Shown: positions 41,385-53,115, counted from the first letter of the stretch. The stretch is DNA of 54,404 nt from Nemertoderma westbladi (GCA_032718475.1 JAUCBJ010008138.1:1-54404); one strand, 5' to 3'. Notes: a model not told the origin generated them from the letters alone. Numbers and translations: made by a program.

Positions 41385-43883
41385 ATTGTAAGTCACTATC
41401 AGCTGATTGTGCGTCGGCTAATTCTTCCAAATTGTCGAATGAAATGGCACATATAGGACGAGAAAGGGTGTCAGCCACAATATTATCGGAACCAGAAACA
41501 TGTTCAATCTTACTTGTGAACTCTGAAATGTAGGATAACCATCTAGATTGTTGTGGCGAAGGATTTTTCATTGTTAAACTATGCACAAGAGGTTTATGGT
41601 CTGTAAAAATTGTTATTTCTTGGCCAAGTAACCAATCGTGTTGTTTTAATGCTGCATAAATTCCAAGAAGTTCTTGATCAAAAGCTGATTTTTTTGATTC
41701 TGCTGCTGTTAATTTTCTAGAATAGAAAGCTAATGGCTCTGCTCTCCCGTTAACCAACTGATGAATAACTGCACCTAACGCAATGGAAGAAGCATCTGTT
41801 GTTATACTTAGAGGTGCTCCTTTCAAAGGGAAAGACAGAGTTATTGACTTTTCTAAAGCACTTTTTAAATTGCTAAAGGCAAGGTGCGCATCTAAAGTAA
41901 GTTCAAAATTTTCGTTTTTGGACTTATTTATTTTTCTAGTGAGGTCGGTGAGTGGTGCAGCTATCAATGAAAAATTTGGTATGAATCGGTGGTAAAATCC
42001 ACACATTCCTAAAAATCGACGCAATGAAGAAATAGATTTAGGTTGTGGTACTTCTTTTATCGCTTGAATTTTGGATGGATTTGGAGAAACGCCATTTTTA
42101 GATATCACGTAACCTAAAAATTGCACTTCAGTTTGAAAATATGAACACTTTGATATTTTGGCTTTCAAACCGTAACTCTCAAATCGTTTTAGTACTGCCT
42201 CCAGGTCCTTAAAATGTTGTTCTTTGTTTGGGCTTGCGATTAATATATCGTCAACGTAACCCACAGCAAAAGGTAAACCTGAAAGAGCAGTATCTATTAA
42301 TCGTTGAAAGGTTTGGCTTGCGTTTTTGAGACCAAAAGGCATTCTTTTAAAACAAAACATACCAAAAGGTGTAGTAATAGCAGTTTTTTTTACGTCATTA
42401 TCCGCCATAGGAATTTGGTAAAAAGCTTTTTCGAGATCTATTTTTGTAAAGACGGTGCAGCCCCTAAAGTTATTGCTTATGTCTGCTATGTTTGGCATAG
42501 GATAGCAGTCATAAACAGTTTGCCGATTTAAGCGACGATAATCACCACAATTTCTCCAAGTACCATCAGATTTTGGTACCATGTGCAACGGAGAACACCA
42601 TGGCGAATCGCTGCGTTCTGCAATGCTATTTTTAACTAAATTATTAAAATCGGAAGTTGCGGCGGTTAATTTTTCACCAAATAATCTACGCAGTCTAGAA
42701 AAACACGGAGGTCCGCTAATGATTATATGGTGTTCTATATTATGTTTTACTGGTTCGTTTTTACATCTCAGAGAGAAAACAGTATCATACTTATTTAACA
42801 ATTTATTTAACCTTGTTTTGGTATTTGAATTGATTAAGTTAACTCTTGAAATTTCCTTATTAATTTCCTTACTTGAAACAAGTGAAATTGGAAACCAAAA
42901 ATCAGACGATTTACTACTAATGTCTACTTTGGGCGGTCCTGCATAACCAAATAGTTCATCACCAATTGTAAAACAATCCAATGTTAAACCTAATATCGCA
43001 CCAGTACCAAATATAAAGAAGAAAGGTAAGGCAAATATGGGTAACGGTAACTTGCTAACACAATATGCTAAAGGGTAAAAAATAGAGAGAATCATTAAAA
43101 TCATCACTATTAGCTTTAAACGATAATTCCTGCCACCAGTTACTGAAAATATATGTGGGGTTCTGGTCATGTTAGAAGTCGTACTGTAGATAAAGTTGGA
43201 TTGATTCTGGTTGCTGATTTTTGAGGGTTGTTCTTGATTTTTATTGGGTTTATTGTTTTCGTTTTGAATCGACATGTTCATTGGAGTTTTGAAATATATT
43301 TGTTTACTCGCACAATCAATATTGATATTATTGTGTCGGAGAAAATCAATTCCAAGAATGGGTTGTGTTACGTCTGCCACTATAAAATTCCAAGTAAATG
43401 GTTCCTTTCTAAGGGTTGGAATATAAAATTCAAGTATTCCGCTCCCATAATTTCGTATTTCAGAATAATTAGCTGCTTTCAACAGGACATTATTCTGGGA
43501 TTTATTTTTCAGAAGGGATTGGAATTTCTGGGGTAATATAGAATAACCACTGCCAGAATCAATTAGAAATTCTCCTACCGGTAAAGCTTCTACGTGAATA
43601 TTACAAATATCACTACCACCGGTATTATTGTTTTCATTATTACTGTCAGAGTTACCTGGATTTCCACAACGTCGGTTTGTTAGATTGCGCCATGAACAGG
43701 GCGGTCGACACGTGGATGCTTCTCTGCCATAATTGTAATGGTAGTAACACCAGGCTCCATTTGGGTTGTATTCTCGAGATTGGGAGCGAGAATGTGAGCG
43801 CTGACGATGAGGTGTTGCTGAACGAGAACCAGAGCGTGATGAGTTGTATCGAGAACGGGAACGATCTCCATCTCGGCGTGTTG
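41385..43883 (-). pseudogene. pol: Gypsy knuckle, protease, RT and RNase H
   Basis: One long open frame. It starts with an Arg/Ser-rich stretch and the Gypsy knuckle-like block WCYYHYNYGREASTCRPPC. Protease: FLIDSGSGYSILP (Asp-Ser-Gly). After it comes an unexpected hydrophobic stretch (LIVMILMILSIFYPLAYCV, then LPIFALPFFFIFGTGAILG). RT: MVPKSDGTWRNCGDYRRLN, FTKIDLEKAFYQIPM (Asp), and the catalytic box YVDDILIAS. RNase H: ITTDASSIALGAV, FDQELLGIYAAL, FTDHKPL. It stops after VADTLSRP and a short remainder. The last residues before the stop at 41356 come from flanking DNA. RT and RNase H look intact, but without integrase the copy is not autonomous. Confidence 0.9.
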
Positions 43884-43885
43884 TA

Positions 43886-44247
43886 TGGTGGCACTGAAGG
43901 GCCAACAACGAATTTTTTTTTCGCTAAAACAAGTCGTGCGCACGAGTTGTTTCTGAAGTTAACAAGTCGTGCGCACGACTTGTTTTAGCAAAACAAGTCG
44001 TGCGCACGAGTTCTTTCTGATGTAACAAGTCGTGCGCACGACTTGTTTTAGCAAAACAAGTCGTGCGCACGAGTTGTTTCTGATGTAACAAGTCGTGCGC
44101 ACGACTTGTTTTAGCAAAACAAGTCGTGCGCACGAGTTGTTTCTGATGTGACAAGTCGTGCGCACGACTTGTTTCTGATGGAACAAGTCGTGCGCACGAC
44201 TTGTTTCAGACAAAAAAATTTTCTTTGTTGGCCCTTCAGTGCCACCA
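43886..44247. mobile_element. 362-bp MITE with TA target duplication and palindromic array
   Basis: Terminal inverted repeats (tggtggcactgaagggccaa...) with TA on both sides (43884-43885 and 44248-44249), as for Tc1/mariner-type or related elements. The interior is nine copies of the 24-bp palindrome AACAAGTCGTGCGCACGACTTGTT or close variants at 43928, 43961, 43992, 44024, 44055, 44087, 44118, 44150 and 44182. No coding capacity. It separates Gypsy gag from pol. Confidence 0.88.
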
Positions 44248-44249
44248 TA

Positions 44250-45060
44250 GTGTTGAGAGGTCTCTTAGTTGCGTGTTTATCTGCGAAATTTGATCAGCGA
44301 GTGACTTCTGAGATTGGACAAGGATCTTTTGCGACTCCTGGAGCATGTTGATTTCAGTCTGATGATGGATTGGTGCAGATAAACTAGTTGACGATTGGGA
44401 ATCCTGTTGCTCAATCATTTTATCAGCAACATCACCCATTTGTTCCAGTGAAAGACCACTCAAAGTTGTTAGAACTATACTAACCGAGGATGGTAAGATT
44501 TCTAGAAAACGCAAACGGACGATTTGTTCATTTGCTGGTGCTAGGCGCAGCATTTGCCGCAGGGCTGCTGAAGGCTTTCTGTCACCAAGCTCTTGAGCTG
44601 CAAGTAATTTACGCAGGCGTTTGTTGTCGCTGTCAGCCAAATGATTTATTATATTATCTTTAATCGTCTCGAAAGTATCACTGAGGTTGACTCCAGCATC
44701 CAATATTGTTTCTGTTGGCAAAGCAGCCAACAAATTGGATCTCATTGCTGCAGCTTGGTGTCCTTCAAGCACGGCTTCCACTTGTTGGAACCATACTCTA
44801 GCGTCTTTCTCATAGAATTCGGGTAGTTTTACCTTTTGTGGATACGAATGTGGTGTTTGCGGATGAGGTACTGATGGCTGTAGAACCGTTTGACTCTTCT
44901 GTATATGCGACAGAAGAATCTTAATTGCGACAGGATTCTCTTTGCTGAGTTCATCGATCATGTCGGCTTTCTTGTCGGGTAGCGAGTAGTTGGGATCTGA
45001 ACTGTTCAGTTGCTGGAGGACTTCAGCCAGATCAGCCTTACGGTAAGCAGTGAAAGACAT
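44250..45060 (-). CDS. gag: Gypsy gag
   Basis: About 270 residues from the ATG at 45060. The N-terminus (YRKADLAEVLQQLNSS, DKKADMIDEL) resembles a SAP-like helix pair. The capsid part has KLPEFYEKDARVWFQQVEA, LLAALPTETI and LGDRKPSAALRQMLRLA, hallmarks of Mag-type Gypsy Gag. It ends in a coiled coil at the MITE. Knuckle and pol follow on the far side of the MITE. Confidence 0.88.
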
Positions 45061-45116
45061 TGGACAATAGCAACTAATTTATTTAAAAAAAAAAAAGAAA
45101 TCGCTGGGTCACTAAA

Positions 45117-45337
45117 TGTGAGGATTACTCACAGGATCAGAAAACAATTACTGTAGTTTACTATAGTTCATATATTAATTAATTCTTCTTCATCGTTATG
45201 CATACTGTCCTACTACCTCTAACTGCACAGCTGTGTAACATACAATTATCTCCTACTGCACAGCTGACTAATCAGTTGTATATTATAATTAATCAATATA
45301 ATTAATCTGATTAAATTACATATTGGTTACTCTAACA
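45117..45337 (-). repeat. 5' LTR of the Gypsy element
   Basis: 221 bases starting tgtgagg and ending ctctaaca on the plus strand (TG...CA). Inside the element the minus strand continues tttagtgacccagcga, a typical Gypsy leader-type sequence. The partner LTR is missing, so the outer edge rests on TG/CA and on coding sequence resuming at 45338. Confidence 0.65.
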
Positions 45338-46286
45338 ACGTTGAAGAACCGGATAAATGCAGTGACTTGAACGAATATTTGGAATTCTTGAGAGAAACAT
45401 ATCTCAATGTAGCCAGTCAACAAAATCTAGAAACTCGATATCCTCAAGGTATACATCATAACCCTATGATAGAACTCAAACGACTCTATTTCACTATGAT
45501 GTATCTTACCGTCGATCGACCGCTACCTGTTGTACCGGATAGCTTCGAACAGATGGAGGAATATTGTAAAACTGGAGAAAGATCACCGTTAAGAGAAAGA
45601 TTAACGTTATTGAAATGTATGGAGTTGTCACTTACGATAACGAAGGTAGCGTTCTGGTTGGAGAACTGGGAACTATGCGCATGATACACATACGAGGACT
45701 AGCTGGTTCTACCCATGTGTTTACTCGAGCGTGTTCCGACGTGATCGATCCCAGCTGATTGCTCCCTGGGCAGAAGGCCGAGGTTTCTTCCGAACTATGT
45801 ATGCCAATACATCGAACCAGAACAAAAAGTACAACGAACCTCCATCGGACATCTTGCCTTCCAAGAGTATGGATGTAATTTTAAAGTCGGAAACCCTATC
45901 AACTATCAACAAGTATATGGAGATCATTATTCTCGATTATACTTCGACGGACCATTAACCGCACCTGGCGTCGTTTATAGCTTCATGAGTGTTCCACTTC
46001 GTCCCTCATTAGCCATATACACTATCTTCGAGAATGCCGCACTTGCCGGTTGGCTAGCCGATGTGTGCAGTCGCACCATACGCGCCCATCCCTTGTTACT
46101 TGGAACCAGACTCGCCAAGTTAGATGAACACAATAAATTCATCCGATTCGAATGTTTTAGGCGCTTTCTGACTCCGTTCCGTAACGTTGATAGTCAGTTC
46201 AAAGACCGCGCTCTGACTAAGCTCAGCCTAAGAGACTCAGCTGCTGAGAAGTTAGACAGCGCTGGATTCGCCATTTTCAAGGACGT
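45338..46286 (+). pseudogene. unrecognised protein, continuation with frameshifts
   Basis: Same strand as 41004-41384 and open right up to the Gypsy LTR edge (NVEEPDKCSDLNEYLEFLRE). The first frame ends at 45684. Coding then passes through two more frames around 45690-45790 (motifs IRGLAGSTHVFTRACS, then LIAPWAEGRGFF) before a long open part to about 46286 (IEPEQKVQRTSIGHLAFQEY, LAIYTIFENAALAGWLADVC, IRFECFRRFLTPFR). It ends where a minus-strand gag fragment begins. No family recognised. At least two frameshifts make this a decayed gene. Confidence 0.5.
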
Positions 46287-46563
46287 TATCAGCTTCTGGC
46301 CTACCCGCCGGTATGTATTCCGCGACTTCCGGGTTCAATCCCATTGTCCGCGCTATCCTATCGCCTACATTGCCTCTGTCAGCATGGCCTATGGTATGTG
46401 CAGTAAGGCCTACAGTATGTCCTACAGTCTGCATGTGTCGCTCGGGATCGAAGTTTTTTCTTCTCGAATAGTCTATCTCTCACCCCGCTGCTATATCCCC
46501 CTCTAGTCGACACATCAACCCTATCGCGGTCGGGCCCATTCACCCCCGCCTCTCCCTCCGCTA

Positions 46564-46790
46564 TTGCGTGGCCTACCAGGCCCTCTACTCCCTGCCTACC
46601 AACTACGTGGCCTACCAGGCCCTCGCTGGGTCTACCCAACCCAGCCACTCCCTTCCTACCAGCTACGTGGCCTACCAGGCCCTCGCTGGGTCTACCCAAC
46701 CCAGCCACTCCCTGCCTACCAACTACGTGGCCTACCAGGCCTTCTCCGGGTTGGCTCAACCCCGCCATCTCCGGCCTACCAACTGTACGA
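46564..46790 (-). repeat. 60-bp coding tandem repeat
   Basis: About three and a half copies of a 60-base unit (cgtggcctaccaggccctcg...), encoding a 20-residue Gly/Val/Arg repeat on the minus strand. Confidence 0.85.
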
Positions 46791-47219
46791 CCTACCAGGC
46801 CCCCATCTGCCTGGCCATACACGCCCGACGTGTTCACGTTAATAGCACCCATATTGGAAACGGAATTATTTTGTTCGTTCGAAATAAAATCATTTGAATT
46901 ATTTTGCGCGACTACACTATCTGAATTATTTTGTAAATTCGGGCTTGGATCATTATTTAAATTATTTGGATTATTTTGCGTAACTACGTTATTTGAATTA
47001 TTTTGTAAATTCTGGTTTGGATCGTTATTTAAATTATTTGGATTATATTGCGTAACTACATTGTTCGGATTATTTCCTACGTTAATATTAGAATCGTTCT
47101 GATTTAAGTTTAAATTACTACCACTAGGCAAAGTATTTCCTGCAATAAAGGTTTGGTTAGAGTTATCTAATCCCGTACTATTAATATTAACGACGTCTAC
47201 TGTAGCATTATTGTTATTA

Positions 47220-47241
47220 CCCCCCCCCCCCCCCCCCCCCC
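47220..47241 (-). repeat. 22-base poly-C (poly-G on the coding strand)
   Basis: It sits between the coiled-coil and Asn-rich gag segments, which are open in different frames, so its length sets the frame. Confidence 0.9.
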
Positions 47242-47749
47242 GCCCGTATGGTCACACCAGTTTTGGGTCTGTCGTGCGGTCCCTGTAAGTGGGGTATTAA
47301 TAAATGTATCCACGGCCCCTGGCTCCCCTAAAATACTCGAGCCGGCCCCGCTCTCAGATGCCCCCGCCCGCGCCAGTTGCAGCTCGCGCGTGCGTCTAAT
47401 CTTATGCTCCATAAGCTCACCTTGGCGTCTCTCTAATTCTTTTCGCTCACACTCCTCCCTTGCCATTCTCTCCCTACACTCCCGTTTGCTTTGCTCGGCC
47501 AATTCCAACTCTCTTCTAGCTCCCTCCCTTCGTCTCGCCTCACGCTCTCTGCGTTCACCCTCCTCTCTCACCTCGCGTTCTTTGCGCTCGTTTTCCTCTC
47601 TCGCCTCACGTTCTTTGTGCTCGCTTTTCTCGAAAGTTGACCAAGACAACCTACTAGATCAGAAAGATTAGAATTGTTAACAGATTTGCCAGAGCTATTT
47701 CCTCCACCTAAGATTAAATAAATTCTAAATATCTAAAACATCTAAATTA

Positions 47750-49287
47750 TTGGCTGGATTAAAGCCAGACCCTATAAACAACATTGTATTCATGATTAAA
47801 TCTGATACTGTTCCTACAGTTGTGCCTAACCTAATAAATGGTTTAAGTCACTTAATCAAAGGTGCAATAGAATACTATTCATCTTGGAATAAACTGGTCA
47901 AAGCCATTACTTACTTGAAGCAATATGCATGGCTTGTACTGAACAAACGTAAATCTTCCTCTCCAACACCTTCAGAGTTGGATAATACTGAGCTTCAGTT
48001 GCTACGTGTTACTCAAATGACAAGTGTCCCAATATTGTATTCAGATCATGTTGAAGATCCGAGTCTTATCAGCAATGACAAGTTTTCAATGATCATCAAG
48101 AATGGTCTTTTGCGAGTTGGTGGACGCCTGGAAGTAGTTCCATTCCTGTCTGATAATGCCAAACATCCTATATTAATTTACGATAAGGACATTCAAGCCA
48201 AGCTTATCCTAGATATGCATATTAGGTTACTCCATGCTGGCAGACAACACATCATATGTCATTTGAGAAACAGATATTATCTTGTAAGCCCCAGGAAAGT
48301 TATAAATAAGATATTAACTAGTTGTATTCCGTGTCGAAAATATAACAGTACACCCATGTCACAAATTATGAGTGATTTACCTCCAGAGAGGTTTGGGGTT
48401 TACGAACCAGCATTTACCCATTCGGGTGTTGATTTGTTCGGCCCACTAGAAGTTAAACGAGCTAGAAGAATGGTGAACCGTTGGTGTGTCATTTTTACTT
48501 GTCTCACTTGCCGGGCAATCTACTTAGACATGGTAAATGATTTGACCTTGAACTCGTTTTTACTGTGCCTTCGCCGCTTTATCTCAAGGAAGGGGAAGAT
48601 AGCCCATATCAGATTGGACCAAGGCACAAACTTCATCAGTGCTGCAAAGGAGATAACCACAACTATCACTGACTGGAACCAAAATCAGATAGATAAGCTG
48701 TTGTGTGTGGATGACATCTCGTGGACATTTAATACACCAATGTCTCCATGGATGGGTGGAACCTGGGAGCGTTTAATTAAAAGCGTGAAACTAGCTATGA
48801 ACAAGACTTTACCAGCCAAAGTATATCTTAATGATGAAAGTCTGCGAACACTGTTAGCAGAGATAGAGAGTACTATAAACTCGAGACCTCTTACATATGT
48901 CGATGCTAATTGTAAATCTCCAGAGGTACTGACCCCGGCACATTTCGTGATGTTGAGACCAGCAACTATGGTACCGGTCCAGGAATCAAGTGTTGATGAC
49001 CAATATAGTTGTAGATCATGGAAAGTGATGAACAGTCTGTCAGATGAATACTGGAAACATTGGGTCAAAGAATATATCCCAACGGTACATCTACGAAAGA
49101 AATGGTTAGCAGACAAAGATAATATCCATGAGGATGACTTTGTACTGATTGTTGATGATAATGCACCACGAAGTAAATGGGTCACAGCAAGAGTTACAGA
49201 ACTGCACCCTAGTAGTGATGGTAAGATACGTTCAGTGTCCCTACGCACTAGTCGAAAACAGAACCTGGATCGTCCAATCCACAAGTT
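47750..49287 (+). CDS. pol: BEL/Pao integrase, 5'-truncated (element H)
   Basis: About 510 residues of BEL pol beginning just before the integrase (LINGLSHLIKGAIEYYSSW). Zinc region: LLHAGRQHIICHLR...SCIPCRKY. Core: SGVDLFGP (Asp), IRLDQGTNFISA (Asp), WMGGTWERLIKS (Glu), a complete triad. C-terminal domain: YIPTVHLRKKWLADKDNI, FVLIVDDNAPRSKW, RSVSLRTSR, LDRPIHKL. It is close to the element C integrase. No internal stop. RT and everything upstream are missing, and a DNA transposon cuts it off after PIHKL at 49288. Confidence 0.9.
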
Positions 49288-49299
49288 ACCCTGCAAACA

Positions 49300-49565
49300 A
49301 TTTAACGTTCATGTAACGTTATACTACGCTCACTTTTTAACAAATGAACGTTATTTTTAAACGTTGCATACTGGTGAGTTATCGTCGGTTTGGCCGCAGT
49401 TCAAACGTTAAAAAAAACGCAAACCCAATAACTAATGAACGTTATTTTTCAACGTTGCATACGGTTGAATTATCGTTGGTTTGGCTGTAGTTATGGATGT
49501 TATTTTTCAACGTTGCATACTGTTGAATTATCGTTGGTTTGGCCGCAGTTCAAACGTTAAATTTA
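49300..49565 (+). repeat. subterminal repeats, left end of the DNA transposon
   Basis: About three degenerate copies of atgaacgttatttttcaacgttgcatac ... ttatcgttggtttggccgcag. Similar AACGTT phrases occupy 54121-54404. Confidence 0.75.
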
Positions 49566-50962
49566 AACTTAACTACTGTATGAACTAACTAGGGGTGTAG
49601 TTTATTCACAACGATATAAAATATCGTTGTTGTTAATGTATAATCCAAAACTTGAATTGGAACGTAATATTAACGTATTAATCATAAATGTATAATGTAT
49701 ATAATTAACATATTATAATTTGTTAGTACATAATAAACCGAGACAGGGTGGGAAACTGGACGCAAAACGCCGCCTTGGCGAATTAATATCCCGCCTCAAT
49801 GTTAAATTCTCAATTTAGTGAAAGGAGCAGGTTACAGTGGCACGTTATTTTAACCAAAACAATAAACTAAACACAATAGAACAGGTTACAGTTTTATCTG
49901 TGAGAGTAATCAGCTGTTATTTGCGTCGAATTTCCCCTGGAGAGGGATGAATTTTTATTGCGTCCAGTTTTAAACCAGTTCAAGCAATTAATAGTAAAGC
50001 AATATACTGAATTAAGTAGGCTTAGACCATGTCCTGGAATGCAGTGTCTTTATTCTGGTTACCTGCCCCCCCCCCCCTCCCACACGGCACAGAGGTGAAA
50101 CTATCTCCATTTCAAATTCCATGCAATCTCATAAGATTTGTAAATAAAAGGGAGGGGGCAGGTACCGGAATAAAATAAATTCACTATTTTCTAGGTGATG
50201 GTGTAATTAAGTAGTTTATACTTCTAATAATAGCTTACTGTATTTAGTTCATGTCTTATCATATAATGGACGTTGTGGGACCTTCGCGCAGCACGAGAGC
50301 CTATATAAGAAACGTATACTGTACTAATCTAATCTCTACTAGATATACGAAATCCGTCTTCCCAAAATACCAATGACGAATGATGAGTAACTTTATACAG
50401 TATGTTAAGATGGAGCAGCGTCCGTCAAAGACACAGACAATTTTCTAGTCAATATCATACTATTTCATTATTAAATATTTCGAATTCTAGGAGCAGAATA
50501 GAGAAATGCAGGCGGACTTGGCACAGTTTAAGGTCTACAGTAGTACTTATCTGTCAAATTTTCAGTTTGAACGATTAAAAGCAATGTTAACAGAGGACAT
50601 TTGTACTTTAGTCATGTAGCCTCCTAGCGGCCGGCCGACAGGGGAACTGTAGAAGTCTGTCTGTATGTAAACTTTCTAAACTTTATTCATAGATCAGTCA
50701 TACAAACTTTAGTTCAATAAAGTGCAGAGTTCCTGATAAGAATTCCTTTCAATGATTAGACACGGCAGACCGACACACAAGTACTTAAAATAGTGGTTAT
50801 GCTATGTATAGGTATTAGTGGATTACCATATGGGTATATGCTAAGCTCGCTAAATTTCGTGGCTCGCCCGCCCCACAACATAAGATTGCCGTGTAGTATA
50901 TATAGAGATAAGTATATTCAAATTGTTTATGATAACATTAATATACGGAGTTTGAAGTACGC
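49566..50962. other. non-coding interior of the DNA transposon
   Basis: AT-rich. A 12-base C run lies at 50066-50077. No coding frame supported. Confidence 0.4.
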
Positions 50963-51131
50963 CTACTCTTCCTCTACGTCGCCATCCACGCCATCATCAT
51001 TTACATTTAGATGTAAGACAGGCCTAGTTCCCTGTTCAGCCATAGAAGGCGTCGAGACCCTCTCTTCTCCTGCGTCAATGGTAGGCCTACTATCTTTGGA
51101 CTTCTCCTCTTTTTTTGTCTTCCCAGATAAA
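50963..51131 (-). CDS. possible terminal exon, acidic (DNA transposon)
   Basis: On the minus strand a good splice acceptor (attattgcag) precedes a 169-base open stretch ending in TAG at 50963. It is Lys/Glu-rich at first and Asp/Glu-rich at the end (LNVNDDGVDGDVEEE). It could be the last exon of a transposon gene. Family not recognised. Confidence 0.3.
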
Positions 51132-51236
51132 CTGCAATAATATAAATAATTAATTATTTCTAATTACCGGTACATAAATTGTTAGACAATAAATTATTTC
51201 AAGAGTAGGCCTACAGTAGGTGTGCCGGTACAATTT

Positions 51237-51790
51237 TACTACTACTACTACTGTAGGATCGGCATGCTGCACTGCTGCTGCATTTTTAAGAATGCTGTGC
51301 CGGCTTGTCGACAAAATTGCGCCGCCACATCTCCCTATCACCCATGACATTTGCTAGATCATCCGCATCTTCAAGGCCAGTGTCCTTTAAGATGCGTCTC
51401 AAGAACGTCATGGGCTGTCCACCATGCTTATTCACCCCATGAGGCTGCCAAAGTACAAGATTATGCACTGGCTGGTCCTCACGCCGAAAGCAATGTCCTG
51501 CAAAGCGGAGGCGATTTTGTTCTAGTGTCAAGCTTGGGGGAACCAATGAGACACCTCCAATGTTATATAGTGTCTGGTTAGAGATGTGTGCATTGTACTT
51601 CACACAATGAACCCGGCGTAGCATTCTTGTGAATGTGCCATTCAGAGATTTGGTGTCCTCAGCAGTTAGAGCCCAGCATGGACTCCCATAGAGGAGTACT
51701 GGAACTACTGCTGCTCTAAATAATCGTACCTTAAGTTTCCGAATAATTCTCGGTGACTTCCAAATCCTGGAAAGCCTATTCACGGCTGCC
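51237..51790 (-). mobile_element. 5'-truncated RTE-like LINE, copy 3
   Basis: Reverse complement of about the last 550 bases of the LINE at 30921-34710, beginning with ctactactactac (the tail). It is open for 165 codons. Nested in the DNA transposon, just upstream of the possible terminal exon. Confidence 0.9.
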
Positions 51791-52320
51791 CATGCCTCAA
51801 TTTACAATAAATTAAAATTTAACTTACTTACTAACTTTAAATTACTTTAATTTAACTTACTAAATTTACAATTTTACAATAGGGGTATAGTAAATTTATT
51901 TAGAAATCCTTTGTGAACTCCAAATTTGAACCCGCTTAGTTCATTAGAAATTCGTATCTACGGTACAGTTTTCACAACACAATGTAGTATTTTACTCCGT
52001 ATATAATATTATTTTACTAATTTTTCCCAGTTGGAATTAAAATGAACGCTACCTTATTTATAGCTATCGTAATTGCGATATCTTACTAATTCGAAAAATT
52101 ATATAACGTGCAGTACAGTATGTTGGAAAATATACAGTAGGCCTAAGTAGCTCCTAAAATCGTTTCTTATGTTATATTTCAGTATATAATATTCAATTAA
52201 TACAATTTTAGAAGCTGAAGTGACATAGAAGTTGACTTACTACTGTAGTTACTGTAGTAGCTCCTCCTTATCTATTAGGCGCCTGCCTGAAAAATACAGA
52301 AATCCCCCATCTACAGCCAT
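51791..52320. other. AT-rich interior of the DNA transposon
   Basis: No coding or structural signal seen apart from short AT-rich direct repeats (aatttaacttactaa). Confidence 0.4.
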
Positions 52321-52629
52321 CTACGATTCTGTTCCCACAAACTCAATATCAGGTGATGGGGATTTCCTGGGATTACTCAAAGTTGGAGTGTTGAGTTGGG
52401 GTTGCTGCGATGACGTTGTAGTGTGGTTCGTAGCGGGGTGTGTAAAACCTTCGGTGGTGTAATTGGGAGGATTAAGGGGATAGTCCGGTAAACTGAGAAC
52501 CACAGATACTGGTGGTGGTGCTATATCCGTTTTTGGTTTCTTAGTAGAGGAACAATCATTATTGTCTGGATCACAATATCCTGGATACTCCCTGGAACAG
52601 GTATTTAATAATAGTTTCATGTACCGATA
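52321..52629 (-). CDS. possible internal exon, Pro-rich (DNA transposon)
   Basis: On the minus strand an acceptor-like cttttttacag ends at 52630 and is followed by about 100 open codons. The protein is Pro/Thr/Ser-rich, with KKPKTD as a possible nuclear-localisation signal. Such disordered linkers are common in transposon-derived nuclear proteins. Not identified. Confidence 0.3.
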   Translation of the reverse strand, partial: YRYMKLLLNTCSREYPGYCDPDNNDCSSTKKPKTDIAPPPVSVVLSLPDYPLNPPNYTTEGFTHPATNHTTTSSQQPQLNTPTLSNPRKSPSPDIEFVGTES

Positions 52630-53115
52630 CTGTAAAAAAGTAGTGTAAGAAAAAACTTTATAGTATGTTGAGACGTTTACTTTGTTACTTGAACAAACTT
52701 AGCAAGCGAGACAACCAGATAAACAACATGTTCTAGAATATGGTGTATTTATTAAATAATTTTACATAACTTGCAGCGAAGCAAATACATCCAACATTCA
52801 AGGGCCCATATCTAAGCTATTATTTCGCAACCAAATTAAGAGTTTGTTACATATTTGTTATAATAAATTTACTATAATAAATAAATATAAGGCCTATTAT
52901 GAAGAATTGATATAGCATCCGTATCATAGAAGAAAACGTTTGACTTCGCAACCTAATAAAAAGTCATTACTATTTTAGCGTTTGCTTTCTAAAGAATTAC
53001 TTCTCTATTAATTAAATATAATATACTGTAGCTATGTAATGAGTTATGTACAACGGTACTCCTTTATAGTTAAATTATGCTATTTAAAATAAAATATAAA
53101 TTTAAGTGTGCTTAC

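Larger units (their letters stand above)
41385..45337 (-). mobile_element. truncated Gypsy LTR retrotransposon
   Basis: On the minus strand: 5' LTR (45117-45337), gag, protease, RT, RNase H, and an abrupt end at about 41385 just inside the integrase region. Integrase and 3' LTR are missing, so no target duplication can be shown. It splits an unrelated plus-strand coding region. Confidence 0.85.
46287..47700 (-). pseudogene. gag: low-complexity gag-like fragment related to element A
   Basis: Read on the minus strand: an Arg/Glu-rich coiled coil (from about 47649, REAREENERKEREVREEG), a poly-G run (47241-47220), an Asn-rich stretch (NNPNNVVTQ repeats), then Gly/Val repeats (GLVGHVVGRQGVAGLGRPSE). 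Finally, in another frame, comes GLNPEVAEYIPAGRPEAD, the same segment as 185-238 of element A. Frames change at the G run and near 46400. The homology ends at about 46287. It is probably a 5' gag fragment of the same BEL family. Confidence 0.65.

Noticed and set aside
43928-44205. CRISPR-like array (24-bp palindromes at regular spacing)
   Set aside because: The sequence between the palindromes is itself repeated rather than made of unique spacers, the locus is in a eukaryotic retrotransposon, and TIRs with a TA duplication explain it as a MITE.
45985-46506. Taking the plus-strand frame through to 46506 as one protein
   Set aside because: From about 46287 on, the DNA matches a gag fragment on the opposite strand, so the last 70 or so codons are not part of the unknown protein.
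50793-51140. Plus-strand frame of 115 codons in the DNA transposon
   Set aside because: Its second half is the reverse of a better exon candidate with an acceptor site on the minus strand; no family resemblance.
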